Part shown: one piece after another, positions 30,902 through 38,488 of the stretch
Position numbering within the stretch: position 1 is the first letter of the stretch
Layout of the letters: each line of letters begins with the position of its first letter
Origin: a virus
Direction: 5' to 3' (one strand)
IMG/VR virus record: IMGVR_UViG_3300043410_000388
Coordinates: 1 to 47,589 of that record
DNA length: 47,589 nucleotides
The notes under the pieces: model-generated
The model's database searches: none
Told to the model about the DNA's origin: nothing
The model's input: the letters and a program-made list of their open reading frames with translations, nothing else
Position numbers and translations under genes: made by a program

Positions 30902-30962
30902 GTAGGACCTCTGTAGTAATCAGGGCGGTCACTACAAGTCCTACTTTTTAGTAGAGTAGGAG
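30902..30962 (+). promoter_or_regulatory. structured leader of phoH with alternative hairpins
   Basis: GTAGGAC (30902-30908) pairs with GTCCTAC (30938-30944), and TGTAGT with ACTACA inside it; five T follow the stem. The TCCTAC arm could instead pair with GTAGGA (30956-30961), which contains the phoH ribosome site. The two structures exclude each other, as in a translational or attenuation switch. Lies in the 161-base divergent region between the 190-aa gene and phoH, the largest gap in the window; I see no clear -35/-10 pair for phoH in it. Confidence 0.5.
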
Positions 30963-30972
30963 CAAAACTACG

Positions 30973-31689
30973 ATGAGTAAAAGAGTGAAAAAACGCTTCA
31001 CATCAGACGTAAAAGTAATTGATTTTGAACCATATCTTCCGCAGAAGAAACAGCGTGTGGTAATCAGCGCACGAAATTCCAACCAGAAATTATACCTAAG
31101 CAAGTTATATGCTGAATCAACAAGCATTGTTCTTGCCATCGGTCCAGCTGGCACAGGCAAAACTATGCTAGCAGTTCAGTATGGAATTAAGCTATTTCAA
31201 GAAGGGATTGTGGATAAAATCGTAGTAACAAGACCCGCCGTTTCAGTAGACGAAGATTTAGGATTTTTGCCAGGTACGCTAAATGAAAAAATGGCACCGT
31301 GGACTCGTCCTATTTTTGACGTTTTCTTAGAGTATTATCAGCAGAAAGACATCAACAAGATGTTAGAAGAAGGAGTAATTGAGATTAGTCCGCTGGCATA
31401 TATGCGTGGACGAACATTTAAAAACGCTTACATTGTTGCAGATGAAATGCAAAATGCAACAGTTAACCAAATGAAAATGCTATTAACTAGATTGGGGGAT
31501 AACAGCAAAATGGTCGTAACGGGTGACTTGGCCCAAGCAGATAGACTAAATGACAATGGTTTAGTTGATTTCTGCAATCTGCTAGCAGATAAACAAGGAA
31601 TGCGTCACATTGACATAGTACAATTTGATGCCCGTGACATTGAAAGACACGAAGCCGTAAAGGAGGTCTTAGCAATTTACGGTGATTAA
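30973..31689 (+). CDS. phoH: PhoH-like ATPase
   Basis: 238 aa, on the opposite strand from most genes. Walker A GPAGTGKT (57-64), Walker B IVADEMQN, and the PhoH-family VVTRPAVSVDEDLGFLPGT and VTGDLAQADR motifs are all present. The core is an RNA-helicase-like P-loop fold related to the N-terminus of superfamily 1 helicases; its phage role is unclear, and phosphate starvation control is only known for the E. coli namesake. Very common in aquatic T4-like phages. TAGGAG 10 bases before the ATG lies in a possible RNA switch. Confidence 0.95.
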   Translation: MSKRVKKRFTSDVKVIDFEPYLPQKKQRVVISARNSNQKLYLSKLYAESTSIVLAIGPAGTGKTMLAVQYGIKLFQEGIVDKIVVTRPAVSVDEDLGFLPGTLNEKMAPWTRPIFDVFLEYYQQKDINKMLEEGVIEISPLAYMRGRTFKNAYIVADEMQNATVNQMKMLLTRLGDNSKMVVTGDLAQADRLNDNGLVDFCNLLADKQGMRHIDIVQFDARDIERHEAVKEVLAIYGD

Positions 31690-31691
31690 AA

Positions 31692-31714
31692 AAAAGGGGC
31701 TTATTGCCCCTTTT
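31692..31714. terminator. bidirectional terminator between phoH and dCMP deaminase gene
   Basis: AAAAGGGGC and GCCCCTTTT form a perfect 9-bp stem with a 5-base loop. A- and T-runs on the two sides serve both strands. The stop codon of the dCMP deaminase gene lies in the loop. Confidence 0.9.
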
Positions 31715-32141
31715 CTAATTGTTCTACTTTGACACCTGATTGTTTGAGGAATTGTATTCCATCTTCGCTACGATAAGCGTTACGATAAAAGACACTCCCA
31801 ATGCCAGATTGAAATATAAGTTTGGCACAATCCAAACAAGGGGAATGAGTAATAAACATAGTAGCATTGTTGCCAGATTCAGTGCTCTTAGCCAATTTGG
31901 CGATTGCGTTGGTTTCGGCATGTAATACCTCGGGTTTAGTTTTTAGCGAGGTTGTGTCGTCCGAATGTTGAATAACTTCCTCGCAATTGTTATCCCATCC
32001 AGCTGGCATTCCATTATATCCGATAGAAATAATTCTATCATCTTTTACAATAATAGCACCAACGTGTAATCTACGTGCATATGAAAGTTCTGCAAATGTT
32101 TCTGCAGTTTTCATATACGCTTCTTTTAATTTTGTTTTCAC
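31701..32141 (-). CDS. deoxycytidylate (dCMP) deaminase
   Basis: 146 aa. Zinc-site motifs HAETNAI (His74, catalytic Glu76) and PCLDC (Cys102, Cys105) are intact. NNATMFITHSPCLDCAKLIF is typical of phage and bacterial dCMP deaminases. It converts dCMP to dUMP, feeding dTTP for an AT-rich genome. The N-terminal GAIIVKDDRIISIGYNGMP binds nucleotide. It starts within the gp44 stop (4-base overlap) and ends in a terminator, closing that operon. Confidence 0.93.
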   Translation of the reverse strand: MKTKLKEAYMKTAETFAELSYARRLHVGAIIVKDDRIISIGYNGMPAGWDNNCEEVIQHSDDTTSLKTKPEVLHAETNAIAKLAKSTESGNNATMFITHSPCLDCAKLIFQSGIGSVFYRNAYRSEDGIQFLKQSGVKVEQLEKGQ

Positions 32142-33055
32142 AGCATTGACAACCTAATCATTGTTGCAGCTAAGTTAATCTCTGGGTCAACAATTAGCGA
32201 GTTATCTACTAATCCTGCTTTGATAATAAGAATAGCTTTGTTTTGTTTTTCATCGTCACCGAACATATCAACATTGTCATACAACCAGCGATAGATATCT
32301 TCCATTTCGTCTGGACTAGCTGATGTACAAACAAGTTTACGTGCTTCGTTAATCTTACCAGCTTTAAACAATTCTGCCATTTCGTATTTGTAGTCACGTT
32401 CGGCAGCATCCGTTTCACTAGGTGCAACAAGTCTACCATCGATGATATGCCCTTGAACATTGTTAATACACTTACGCAAATCTGGATATGTTGATTTAAC
32501 ATATGTGTCTAGCGTATCTAAGTCAAAATCAATTTCTTCTGTAACTAAAATAGTTGCTACACGGGCAGTAAATTCATTAACATCAGTTTTTTCGATGTGA
32601 ATTCTATGACAGCGACTATGAATCGCAGGCATAATCTTATTAGGATAGTTACAAGTTAAAATAAATCGAACGCTTTGACTGTAATCTTCCATTAAGTTAC
32701 GAAGTGCAGGCTGAACTGAGTTGATGTTCATGTAGTCTGCTTCGTCAATTAGCACAACTTTAAAATCACCAAACGGCATAGTTTGACAAAAGTTAATAAG
32801 TTTGTCAACCCATTCGATCTTACGTGCTTCTTTAGAACCGTTAGCAATTAGCACGTCAGTGTCTTGTACACCCAACTGTTCAATTAGGATTTTAGCCATT
32901 GTAGTTTTACCTACACCTGCCGAACCACTAAACAACAAATGAGGAATACTGCCGTCTTTAATCCAGCGTTCTACTTGTTGCTTTTGAAGATCATCTCTAA
33001 ACACATAACCTTCTATATTTTTAGGGCGATATTTTTCTACCCATAGTTCTTTCAT
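32138..33055 (-). CDS. 44: clamp-loader ATPase large subunit (gp44-like)
   Basis: 305 aa from MKELWVEKYRPK, chosen because this ATG overlaps the upstream stop (ATGA); T4 gp44 is 319 aa. AAA+ motifs: WVEKYRPKNIEGYV, Walker A FSGSAGVGKTTMAK, Walker B KVVLIDEADYM, sensor FILTCNY and SRC motif HSRCHRIHI. It forms the clamp-loading complex (with gp62, not seen here) that opens gp45 and places it on DNA. Belongs to the operon with dCMP deaminase. Confidence 0.95.
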   Translation of the reverse strand: MKELWVEKYRPKNIEGYVFRDDLQKQQVERWIKDGSIPHLLFSGSAGVGKTTMAKILIEQLGVQDTDVLIANGSKEARKIEWVDKLINFCQTMPFGDFKVVLIDEADYMNINSVQPALRNLMEDYSQSVRFILTCNYPNKIMPAIHSRCHRIHIEKTDVNEFTARVATILVTEEIDFDLDTLDTYVKSTYPDLRKCINNVQGHIIDGRLVAPSETDAAERDYKYEMAELFKAGKINEARKLVCTSASPDEMEDIYRWLYDNVDMFGDDEKQNKAILIIKAGLVDNSLIVDPEINLAATMIRLSML

Positions 33056-33303
33056 ACTAATTCCTCGACAATTCCTAACACTTCTGCAGCAATAAGACCC
33101 ACACCGCACCATACAGGAAAGCCAACTACAAGGCAAACACCTGCGGTAATTCTAATAAAGCTCTTTGCTAGGCTAATATATAGATGTTTCTTTGGATCAG
33201 GATGTTTCATTTCGCCGTTGTCTGGGTTTTGATTTGCTACTAAACCGTCTACCGCGTCTCTTGCATTTTTAATATCTACTAATGCGTCATCAAATGTACT
33301 CAT
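33052..33303 (-). CDS. small protein with C-terminal hydrophobic region
   Basis: 83 aa. The polar N-terminal half (FDDALVDIKNARDAVDGLVA, then NGEMKHPDPKKHLYISLAK) is followed by a hydrophobic region (about 52-80, ITAGVCLVVGFPVWCGVGLI) that could be one or two membrane helices. Function unknown. First gene of the gp44 unit; AAAGGAG precedes the ATG and a sigma70 promoter lies directly upstream. Coupled to gp44 by an ATGA junction. Confidence 0.6.
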   Translation of the reverse strand: MSTFDDALVDIKNARDAVDGLVANQNPDNGEMKHPDPKKHLYISLAKSFIRITAGVCLVVGFPVWCGVGLIAAEVLGIVEELV

Positions 33304-33321
33304 AGATTTCTCCTTTTATAT

Positions 33322-33350
33322 ATTGTAAAGGAGAGAACAGGGCATGTCAA
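33322..33350 (-). promoter_or_regulatory. sigma70-type promoter for the gp44 operon
   Basis: TTGACA, 17 bases, TACAAT on the minus strand. The -35 box lies in the loop of a dyad. The predicted start is near the ribosome site, so the leader is short. Confidence 0.8.
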
Positions 33351-33358
33351 GTGCCCTG
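33338..33358. promoter_or_regulatory. dyad around the -35 box of the gp44-operon promoter
   Basis: CAGGGCA and TGCCCTG are perfect 7-base arms around a 7-base loop that holds the -35 box. May be an operator or the terminator stem of the upstream co-chaperonin unit, although only a weak T-run follows. Confidence 0.45.
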
Positions 33359-33373
33359 ATGCTCAAAAGTTAA

Positions 33374-33766
33374 TTAATAACGAACGAAGTCTTCTGGATT
33401 ATGGACTGATCCGTGCTGCGGACTAACGTATTGTCCAAACTCTGGACCTGCCGGTCTTTCGTCTGCTGACATCATAATACCGTTTGGATCAACTCTCCAG
33501 ATTGTAAACTTAGTGCCGTCGTCTTCTTCTACTTCGACACCTCTTGTCCAGCGACCGTGTTCAACTAAGATCCATTCGCCAACCTTAACTTCGTTTTGCT
33601 CCGGACCTATAGCAAACACTTTAGCCCATCTAGGTTTAACACCTTCTGATTTACCGTCATCGCTTGGAATATAAATTCCACTTGCTGTTCGTTGGTCAGC
33701 AAAATTCATATCTCTTACTAAGATATGTTTTTGAATTGGTCTAAGTTTACTTGCTTGTGCTTTCAT
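33374..33766 (-). CDS. GroES-like co-chaperonin (gp31-type role)
   Basis: 130 aa; GroES is about 97. The cpn10 pattern KLRPIQKHILVRDMNFADQRTASGIYIP, then AKVFAIGPEQNEVKVGEWILVEHGRWTRG covers residues 6-90; the flexible loop that contacts GroEL is GIYIPSDDGKSEG. T4 gp31 replaces GroES so that the major capsid protein gp23 can fold, and aquatic T4-like phages carry a co-chaperonin in this position. A 40-residue tail (PAGPEFGQYVSPQHG) is extra. Start overlaps the upstream stop by 4 bases. Confidence 0.85.
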   Translation of the reverse strand: MKAQASKLRPIQKHILVRDMNFADQRTASGIYIPSDDGKSEGVKPRWAKVFAIGPEQNEVKVGEWILVEHGRWTRGVEVEEDDGTKFTIWRVDPNGIMMSADERPAGPEFGQYVSPQHGSVHNPEDFVRY

Positions 33767-34023
33767 TCGTTGCCTTCTGGATCCATATCTTCGACATTTT
33801 TACGACTGCTGTTCTGAGCTGGTACTGCATTTTGAGCAGCAGCTAATACATCCTCGCGTTTACGAATAATTTGACCACCTGGCCCTAATTCGTCACCGCG
33901 AGCATTAACTTTAACGTTACCTACTGCTACAGTCATTTCGTTTTGCATAACGATTTTATGCATATCAACTTCTTTACCTTGCATTGAACGGTAAACTTGT
34001 CGTTGTTGTTCTTTCATTCCCAT
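33763..34023 (-). CDS. conserved small T4-like phage protein
   Basis: 86 aa. MKEQQRQVYRSMQGKEVDMH, then VAVGNVKVNARGDELGPGG and IIRKREDVL form a pattern I recall in many aquatic T4-like phages next to the co-chaperonin or virion genes; function unknown. Acidic C-terminal tail. AAGGAG sits 6 bases before the first ATG, which supports MGMKEQ as the start. Confidence 0.65.
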   Translation of the reverse strand: MGMKEQQRQVYRSMQGKEVDMHKIVMQNEMTVAVGNVKVNARGDELGPGGQIIRKREDVLAAAQNAVPAQNSSRKNVEDMDPEGNE

Positions 34024-34050
34024 TTTAATCTCCTTGGATTATATTAGTAC

Positions 34051-34560
34051 TTATCTCAGGAATTCCTGCCAGTCCAAATTATATTTAATAGGATCTATGC
34101 TATGTACACCAATTACATACAATACATAACTTGCTACACTAGATCCACGCCCAACTCCCCAAACTACACCTTCTTTTTCGCAAGTATCGACAAAATACTT
34201 GAGCCAGCGTAGCAAATCTAGCATATTTCTGGACTTAAATTCTTCTAACTCTTCTAAAAGACGTTGGTAGTGTTCTTTGTTGCTATTTTGTACAAGCCAA
34301 CTTTCAATGTCCATGCTTTTATATTCTTCGGGCATATTCCATTGTTCTTGATATGATGCATCTACTTGTGCAGGAGTTAGAGTAGGACTGCTAATTGGTT
34401 CAAATAAACGAATTTCGGCTTGACGTTCTAGTTCGAGAATATCGCCATTTCGTTCTTCGACAAACACAATGTCAGCAGGATTAAATTTGTAGCCTTTGTA
34501 CAAAGCATCAAACAAGTCCTGATTGTTAAAAATTGGATTTGAGTATTTGTCTAATCTCAT
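34051..34560 (-). CDS. DNA polymerase III alpha-like fragment protein
   Basis: 169 aa. The C-terminus GVVWGVGRGSSVASYVLYVIG, with VHSIDPIKYNLDWQEFLR after it, strongly resembles the GRGS segment of bacterial DnaE polymerases, which contacts the incoming nucleotide. The rest of the palm, with its catalytic aspartates, PHP domain and fingers, is absent, so it cannot polymerise by itself. The N-terminal half (FVEERNGDILELERQ, a helical EHYQRLLEELEEFKSRN) is unlike PolC. It ends at a normal stop 27 bases before the next gene; role unknown. Confidence 0.65.
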   Translation of the reverse strand: MRLDKYSNPIFNNQDLFDALYKGYKFNPADIVFVEERNGDILELERQAEIRLFEPISSPTLTPAQVDASYQEQWNMPEEYKSMDIESWLVQNSNKEHYQRLLEELEEFKSRNMLDLLRWLKYFVDTCEKEGVVWGVGRGSSVASYVLYVIGVHSIDPIKYNLDWQEFLR

Positions 34561-34569
34561 TCAACTATT

Positions 34570-34800
34570 TTAGTTGACGTTAATTAGTTTGTCAAGATCT
34601 TTATTGCGTGTTTGCATCATTTTTTCGTATTCTGCTTGTCTGCGTTTCGCCAATTCTTCGCGATACGAATCGATGACCATTGAAATTTGCTGTTGTAACT
34701 CAAAGTTATGAGTAGAAAAGTACTTTTTAGATAACTCGTTAATTTTATTTTCTAACTCGTTATCTTTAAGTTCGTTGAGGTTGTTAATTAATGGATGCAT
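34570..34800 (-). CDS. small coiled-coil protein
   Basis: 76 aa, nearly all helix with heptads of Leu/Ile (MHPLINNLNELKDNELENKI) and a Gln/Arg/Glu-rich second half (YREELAKRRQAEYEKMMQTR). Conserved in similar aquatic phages as far as I recall, without a function. Overlaps the upstream fibre gene stop (TAATG). Confidence 0.6.
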   Translation of the reverse strand: MHPLINNLNELKDNELENKINELSKKYFSTHNFELQQQISMVIDSYREELAKRRQAEYEKMMQTRNKDLDKLINVN

Positions 34801-35378
34801 TAGAAGCTACCTAAATACTTAACAAATACAGTTGCTCCGTGATTATAAGACCATGCTTCGATAATTGTATGCTTACCGTCTGCAGTTGCAGTTAACGGTG
34901 CTGGGAAGTTGTCGTCGTAATGCATTATACCACCGCCAACTGAAAATAATGACGCTGTACGATCGGCTACAGTGTCGCTTATTAAATGTACTTTTACGCG
35001 AGCATAATATGTACTTGCAGGCCAGTTATTAAATGTAAATGTAGAATTACCAGTTAATGTAAACACATGAATACTTGCGCTACTTACATTAATAGTTGTA
35101 GTTCCGCTTACGGTAGCAATATTAGATGTACCATGGAAGTTATTGTAAAATCCATTATTAATAGAACTTCCTTTTAAATCGTTGATTACAGGATGCAGCG
35201 ATGTTGCTAAATCTGCATTTAGTAAACTGTTAGTTTGCAATGCAGAAATTTCGGACTTGGCAGTTCCTAGACTTGATTTAATTTCATTAAAGTTATCTCT
35301 AAATCCTTGACTATCATTATCTTGCCCTGCTACTGGGTAATTTTCGTCAATAAGAGAAATATTTATATTGCTGGTCAT
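34800..35378 (-). CDS. putative tail/fibre structural protein
   Basis: 192 aa. The N-terminus NINISLIDENYPVAGQDNDS, then QGFRDNFNEIKSSLGTAKSEI, is an attachment-type region seen in T4-like marine fibre and baseplate-associated proteins. The C-terminal two thirds are beta-rich with Thr/Ser/Asn (VSGTTTINVSSASIHVFTLTG) and end in a receptor-like or trimerising domain. A GATAAATA late box lies 31 bases before the ATG. ATGA-type overlap with the 833-aa gene. Confidence 0.6.
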   Translation of the reverse strand: MTSNINISLIDENYPVAGQDNDSQGFRDNFNEIKSSLGTAKSEISALQTNSLLNADLATSLHPVINDLKGSSINNGFYNNFHGTSNIATVSGTTTINVSSASIHVFTLTGNSTFTFNNWPASTYYARVKVHLISDTVADRTASLFSVGGGIMHYDDNFPAPLTATADGKHTIIEAWSYNHGATVFVKYLGSF

Positions 35379-37876
35379 AGTGTAATCCTGTCATTTTTAA
35401 ACACTAGATATTTATCAGCATTTGTACCCTCAACAGAATCAATTATGTATCGATCAACTGTGTAGTCAATTAAGGAAAAATCAAAACCGCTATGTTTGAT
35501 GTTTAGTAAAATATCTGCAGATTTTCCAACTTTGCAATAACATAACGGAACTGCTAACTTAAATCCAAGCTCTTCCTTAGTACCTGGCTGGATACTACGC
35601 ATCCATAACGGTAGATAATTTCTTTCAGATGGACCAATTGCGTCAATACGTTCTTGCCAGTTTGTGACGCTGTTAGGGAAGTATGTATTTGGGTTTGGAT
35701 TTGAAGCAAAGTACCCTTGACTGTCAACTGTTATAATAGGATCTGGTCTATTAGCGTTTGGCGCATCGATGCGCATAGTGTTGATGTTATTACTCCAGAA
35801 CGAGATATCCCCGTCTACAGTAATTGTGTTGTTTTTTATTTTTGAAGTTTTAATTGAAGAAGGTAATCTTTTTCCGTTTGGCTCTAATGGATCAATCATT
35901 TCTAAATAGATAACTTCGTATACTGCTGTTTTAGTACCAGGTACATATGCAGTAGATGTTTTAATAGAACCAAATTGGAATCTCTTCTTTTTATGATTTA
36001 ATCCAATTGCGCCTACATACGCAGCAGCTTGTGTTGTTTCGATACCTGCATATATTATCATAGACAAGTCAGTGTGTAATCCAAAGTTTGGATCGTTTGT
36101 TCTGTAAATGCTGCTTGGTGTAAAAATGTTAGTATCGTAAATAAACTCTTTAAATCTATCTCGTTGTGAAATCCCATCGTTTGCCCAAGCATCGATTGTA
36201 TTTTTAAGGAACGGTTTAACACGGATATTACTATACAAGATAGTATTTGGTGTTAATACTGTTAGTGTAAACTTTCTAGTAGTTGCACTAATTCCAAACT
36301 GATCTCTTGCTTGAATAGTAAATGTATAAACTCTATCAACAGTTGTGCTACCACCGTCGAATGTAGTAAACACAGGCTGACCATTTACAAGATCGTAAAA
36401 TCTAGTAAGTCCCGGGCTAGAAGTTCCAGGATTAGGATTCCCATCTAAGGGTGTAAGGTTAATAGAAAATGCATCGCCGCCATCTACTATTACAGTGTAT
36501 CCGGAAGTAGCATGTTCTGCATCTAAGAAACTTAAAAATGATCCTTCAGTAAAATCACCAAATTGGTTAACTTTACCTACAATCTCACCGTCTAAATCTA
36601 GTGTTAAGCCGGGAGGTAATGCACCGTCTATTAATGAATATAATATTGTTGAATCTGTAATTGAGCTAGTTGCTTTTACACTTAATGTAGAAACAAAGTT
36701 TGCATTGATTTTTCCTAAATCAGCAGCAGTATCCCAATTAATAACACTGTCAATTTCTCCAATAACATTAATAGTAAATGTTCTACTTGAAGAAGCAGTT
36801 TCGAGCTTATCACTAAAACGAGTTGATGTTATTGTAAATTTATATGTAGTTGTGATAGCTGGTTGGTATGGAACAGCGCCGTATATTTCTGATGTGTTAA
36901 CGTCAAACAACATCCCTGGAGGTAACGTGCTTGTTGAGTTATCTGGGTTTAATGTTTCTAACGTATTGATAATATTTTCAGTATCGTAGGTTTCTAAAGG
37001 AATTGTAATATAGTTATTTGCTCTATATGTTCCTAAATAACTCGGAGTTAACCATATAGGCTTACGCAAGTATGTTACGTCAGCAGTAAACAATCCAGAT
37101 AAGAAGGTATTATCAGCTCTAAAATAATCATCACCTACAACAAAAATATCAAACTTTCTTTTAATAACAGCATCACCGTCACTAACACTTACATAAAATT
37201 CGTAATTACGATTTAATTTTTTTGGTGGAGTTGTTGGGGTGTTATAGTCATAGAATACATTATCATAAATGTAACTATCATATCCGTTAGATGGTCTAAA
37301 CGCAAAATCGTAAGCAACTGCATCGTAGATGCTTTCGTCATATGTGCCGGACCCATCTTCTGGTTTAATACTTAATGCAGGTTGTACAAAGCCAACAATT
37401 CTTCCATCTTTTGTTAATACTAGCCCTGGCGGCAACTCACCGTCGTCTCTTGAAATAAAGAAACTTAAATGTTGTGTGCTACTAAGATTTAAATCTGTAA
37501 CTTCTATTTGAAAATCTATATATGAACTATCAAGTGTGAATAACTGTTGACTAGGACCGATAGGCAATTCGCCTGCTGGAGTAACAAACTCTGGTCCGTT
37601 TGCACTAGTTATTTCAAGTGTTAATGTTCTATCAGAAATGCTTCCGTTTAATGATGCTCTAATACAAAATGTAAAATTTGTAGTTCTAGGAACTTCGTAA
37701 GGAGTTCCTACAATGTGGTTTCCTTGTATTCTTAAACCGTCAGGTAGTTTTCCTGATATTACAGAATACTTAACGCCTGCATCACTTGTGACAGGCAGCA
37801 CAACGTTAAACATTTCTCGTTCTGGATATGATCCTAACGAATAACCTGATCGTTGCGTCCAAACATTTAATGTCAT
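35375..37876 (-). CDS. large He_PIG (Ig-like repeat) structural protein
   Basis: 833 aa. At least four He_PIG-type Ig-like domains are recognised by the repeated pattern LPDGLRIQGNHIVGTP (about 43-58), LPPGLVLTKDGRIVG (about 149-163), LPPGMLFDVNTSEIYGAVP (about 316-334) and LPPGLTLDLDGEIVG (about 415-429). Each is followed by strands ending in a TFTI-type edge. The last 270 residues form a separate beta-rich domain. These repeats occur in phage tail and surface adhesins. I infer a virion tail or fibre protein. Weak AGAGAGAAG precedes the ATG. Confidence 0.7.
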   Translation of the reverse strand: MTLNVWTQRSGYSLGSYPEREMFNVVLPVTSDAGVKYSVISGKLPDGLRIQGNHIVGTPYEVPRTTNFTFCIRASLNGSISDRTLTLEITSANGPEFVTPAGELPIGPSQQLFTLDSSYIDFQIEVTDLNLSSTQHLSFFISRDDGELPPGLVLTKDGRIVGFVQPALSIKPEDGSGTYDESIYDAVAYDFAFRPSNGYDSYIYDNVFYDYNTPTTPPKKLNRNYEFYVSVSDGDAVIKRKFDIFVVGDDYFRADNTFLSGLFTADVTYLRKPIWLTPSYLGTYRANNYITIPLETYDTENIINTLETLNPDNSTSTLPPGMLFDVNTSEIYGAVPYQPAITTTYKFTITSTRFSDKLETASSSRTFTINVIGEIDSVINWDTAADLGKINANFVSTLSVKATSSITDSTILYSLIDGALPPGLTLDLDGEIVGKVNQFGDFTEGSFLSFLDAEHATSGYTVIVDGGDAFSINLTPLDGNPNPGTSSPGLTRFYDLVNGQPVFTTFDGGSTTVDRVYTFTIQARDQFGISATTRKFTLTVLTPNTILYSNIRVKPFLKNTIDAWANDGISQRDRFKEFIYDTNIFTPSSIYRTNDPNFGLHTDLSMIIYAGIETTQAAAYVGAIGLNHKKKRFQFGSIKTSTAYVPGTKTAVYEVIYLEMIDPLEPNGKRLPSSIKTSKIKNNTITVDGDISFWSNNINTMRIDAPNANRPDPIITVDSQGYFASNPNPNTYFPNSVTNWQERIDAIGPSERNYLPLWMRSIQPGTKEELGFKLAVPLCYCKVGKSADILLNIKHSGFDFSLIDYTVDRYIIDSVEGTNADKYLVFKNDRITL
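35409..35416 (-). promoter_or_regulatory. T4-late-like promoter box
   Basis: GATAAATA on the minus strand inside the end of the 833-aa gene, 31 bases before the 192-aa fibre gene. Same octamer as the boxes of the core-protein unit, so a shared late sigma is likely. Confidence 0.5.
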
Positions 37877-37888
37877 TGCTTCTCTCTA

Positions 37889-38446
37889 TTAAAATCTGCC
37901 AAGATCTAAGTTTGTTTTATTGTCGGCTGAATCTAAAAAGTTAATATTTCCTGTACCGTTGAAGTCTATTGTTGCAGTTGTTGGAGTTTCACTAAATCCA
38001 TCAAGGTCACCCAATCCGCCGTTAAAGTCTAAGTTAATTTGATTAGTTTCAGTTAACAATTGTATAATGCCTGCTAATGCTGGAACATCATATCCGTATA
38101 CTGTTGTTTCGGCATCACCGTTATAAATTCTGTGAGATTCTAAATTTAGATCACTACCTAATTGTGGGTTTGGATCATTGACTAAACTAGGAGTTGCTTC
38201 TAAATTAACAGTGGTAGAAGTATGTGTGATAGTAACACTATTACCTGTGCTTGTTAATGATTTAAATTCTAAATTTGTAGAATTTTTGTCAGCAAAGATT
38301 CCAGTCCCTGCTCCTAAATTAACACCACCTGTTACATCGGTTTCTAAAAGTGCAAAATTGGCATTAACTTTTTGGAACGCGGTTCTTAAATCGTCACCAG
38401 TTCCGTCATTAGCATAATTACCTAAATTGATAGTTTGAATAGTCAT
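37889..38446 (-). CDS. putative tail fibre/structural protein
   Basis: 185 aa. INLGNYANDGTGDDLRTAFQKVNANFALLE is the attachment pattern common in phage fibre and baseplate wedge-associated proteins (a similar start occurs in the 192-aa neighbour at 34800-35378: DNDSQGFRDNFNEI). The rest is Thr/Asn/Gly/Leu beta-helix-like sequence with an NLDLGRF end. AAAGAGG precedes the ATG. It starts the fibre unit, divergent from the queC pair. Confidence 0.6.
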   Translation of the reverse strand: MTIQTINLGNYANDGTGDDLRTAFQKVNANFALLETDVTGGVNLGAGTGIFADKNSTNLEFKSLTSTGNSVTITHTSTTVNLEATPSLVNDPNPQLGSDLNLESHRIYNGDAETTVYGYDVPALAGIIQLLTETNQINLDFNGGLGDLDGFSETPTTATIDFNGTGNINFLDSADNKTNLDLGRF

Positions 38447-38460
38447 ATCTTAACCTCTTT

Positions 38461-38488
38461 AGTATATTTAGCGTTAAATAACATTCAA
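38461..38488 (-). promoter_or_regulatory. possible divergent promoter region (fibre unit and queC pair)
   Basis: On the minus strand TTGAAT and TATACT with 16-base spacing precede the 185-aa gene. Both strands also contain TAAATA boxes (minus GCTAAATATA, plus GTTAAATAAC), so late-type starts in both directions are possible. On the plus strand the box is about 9 bases before the ATG. Confidence 0.35.

Noticed and set aside
30902-30944. preQ1-type riboswitch upstream of phoH
   Set aside because: The hairpin and the pathway made it tempting, but the loop sequence does not match known preQ1 riboswitch cores, and phoH is not a preQ1 gene.
36495-36989. Plus-strand reading frame of 164 codons
   Set aside because: It lies antisense inside the Ig-like repeat protein and has no start signals; the minus-strand frame has the domain pattern.
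34800-38446. Eukaryotic-type cadherin or Ig adhesins
   Set aside because: The repeats are He_PIG type, common in phage and bacterial surface proteins, and sit with fibre attachment motifs.
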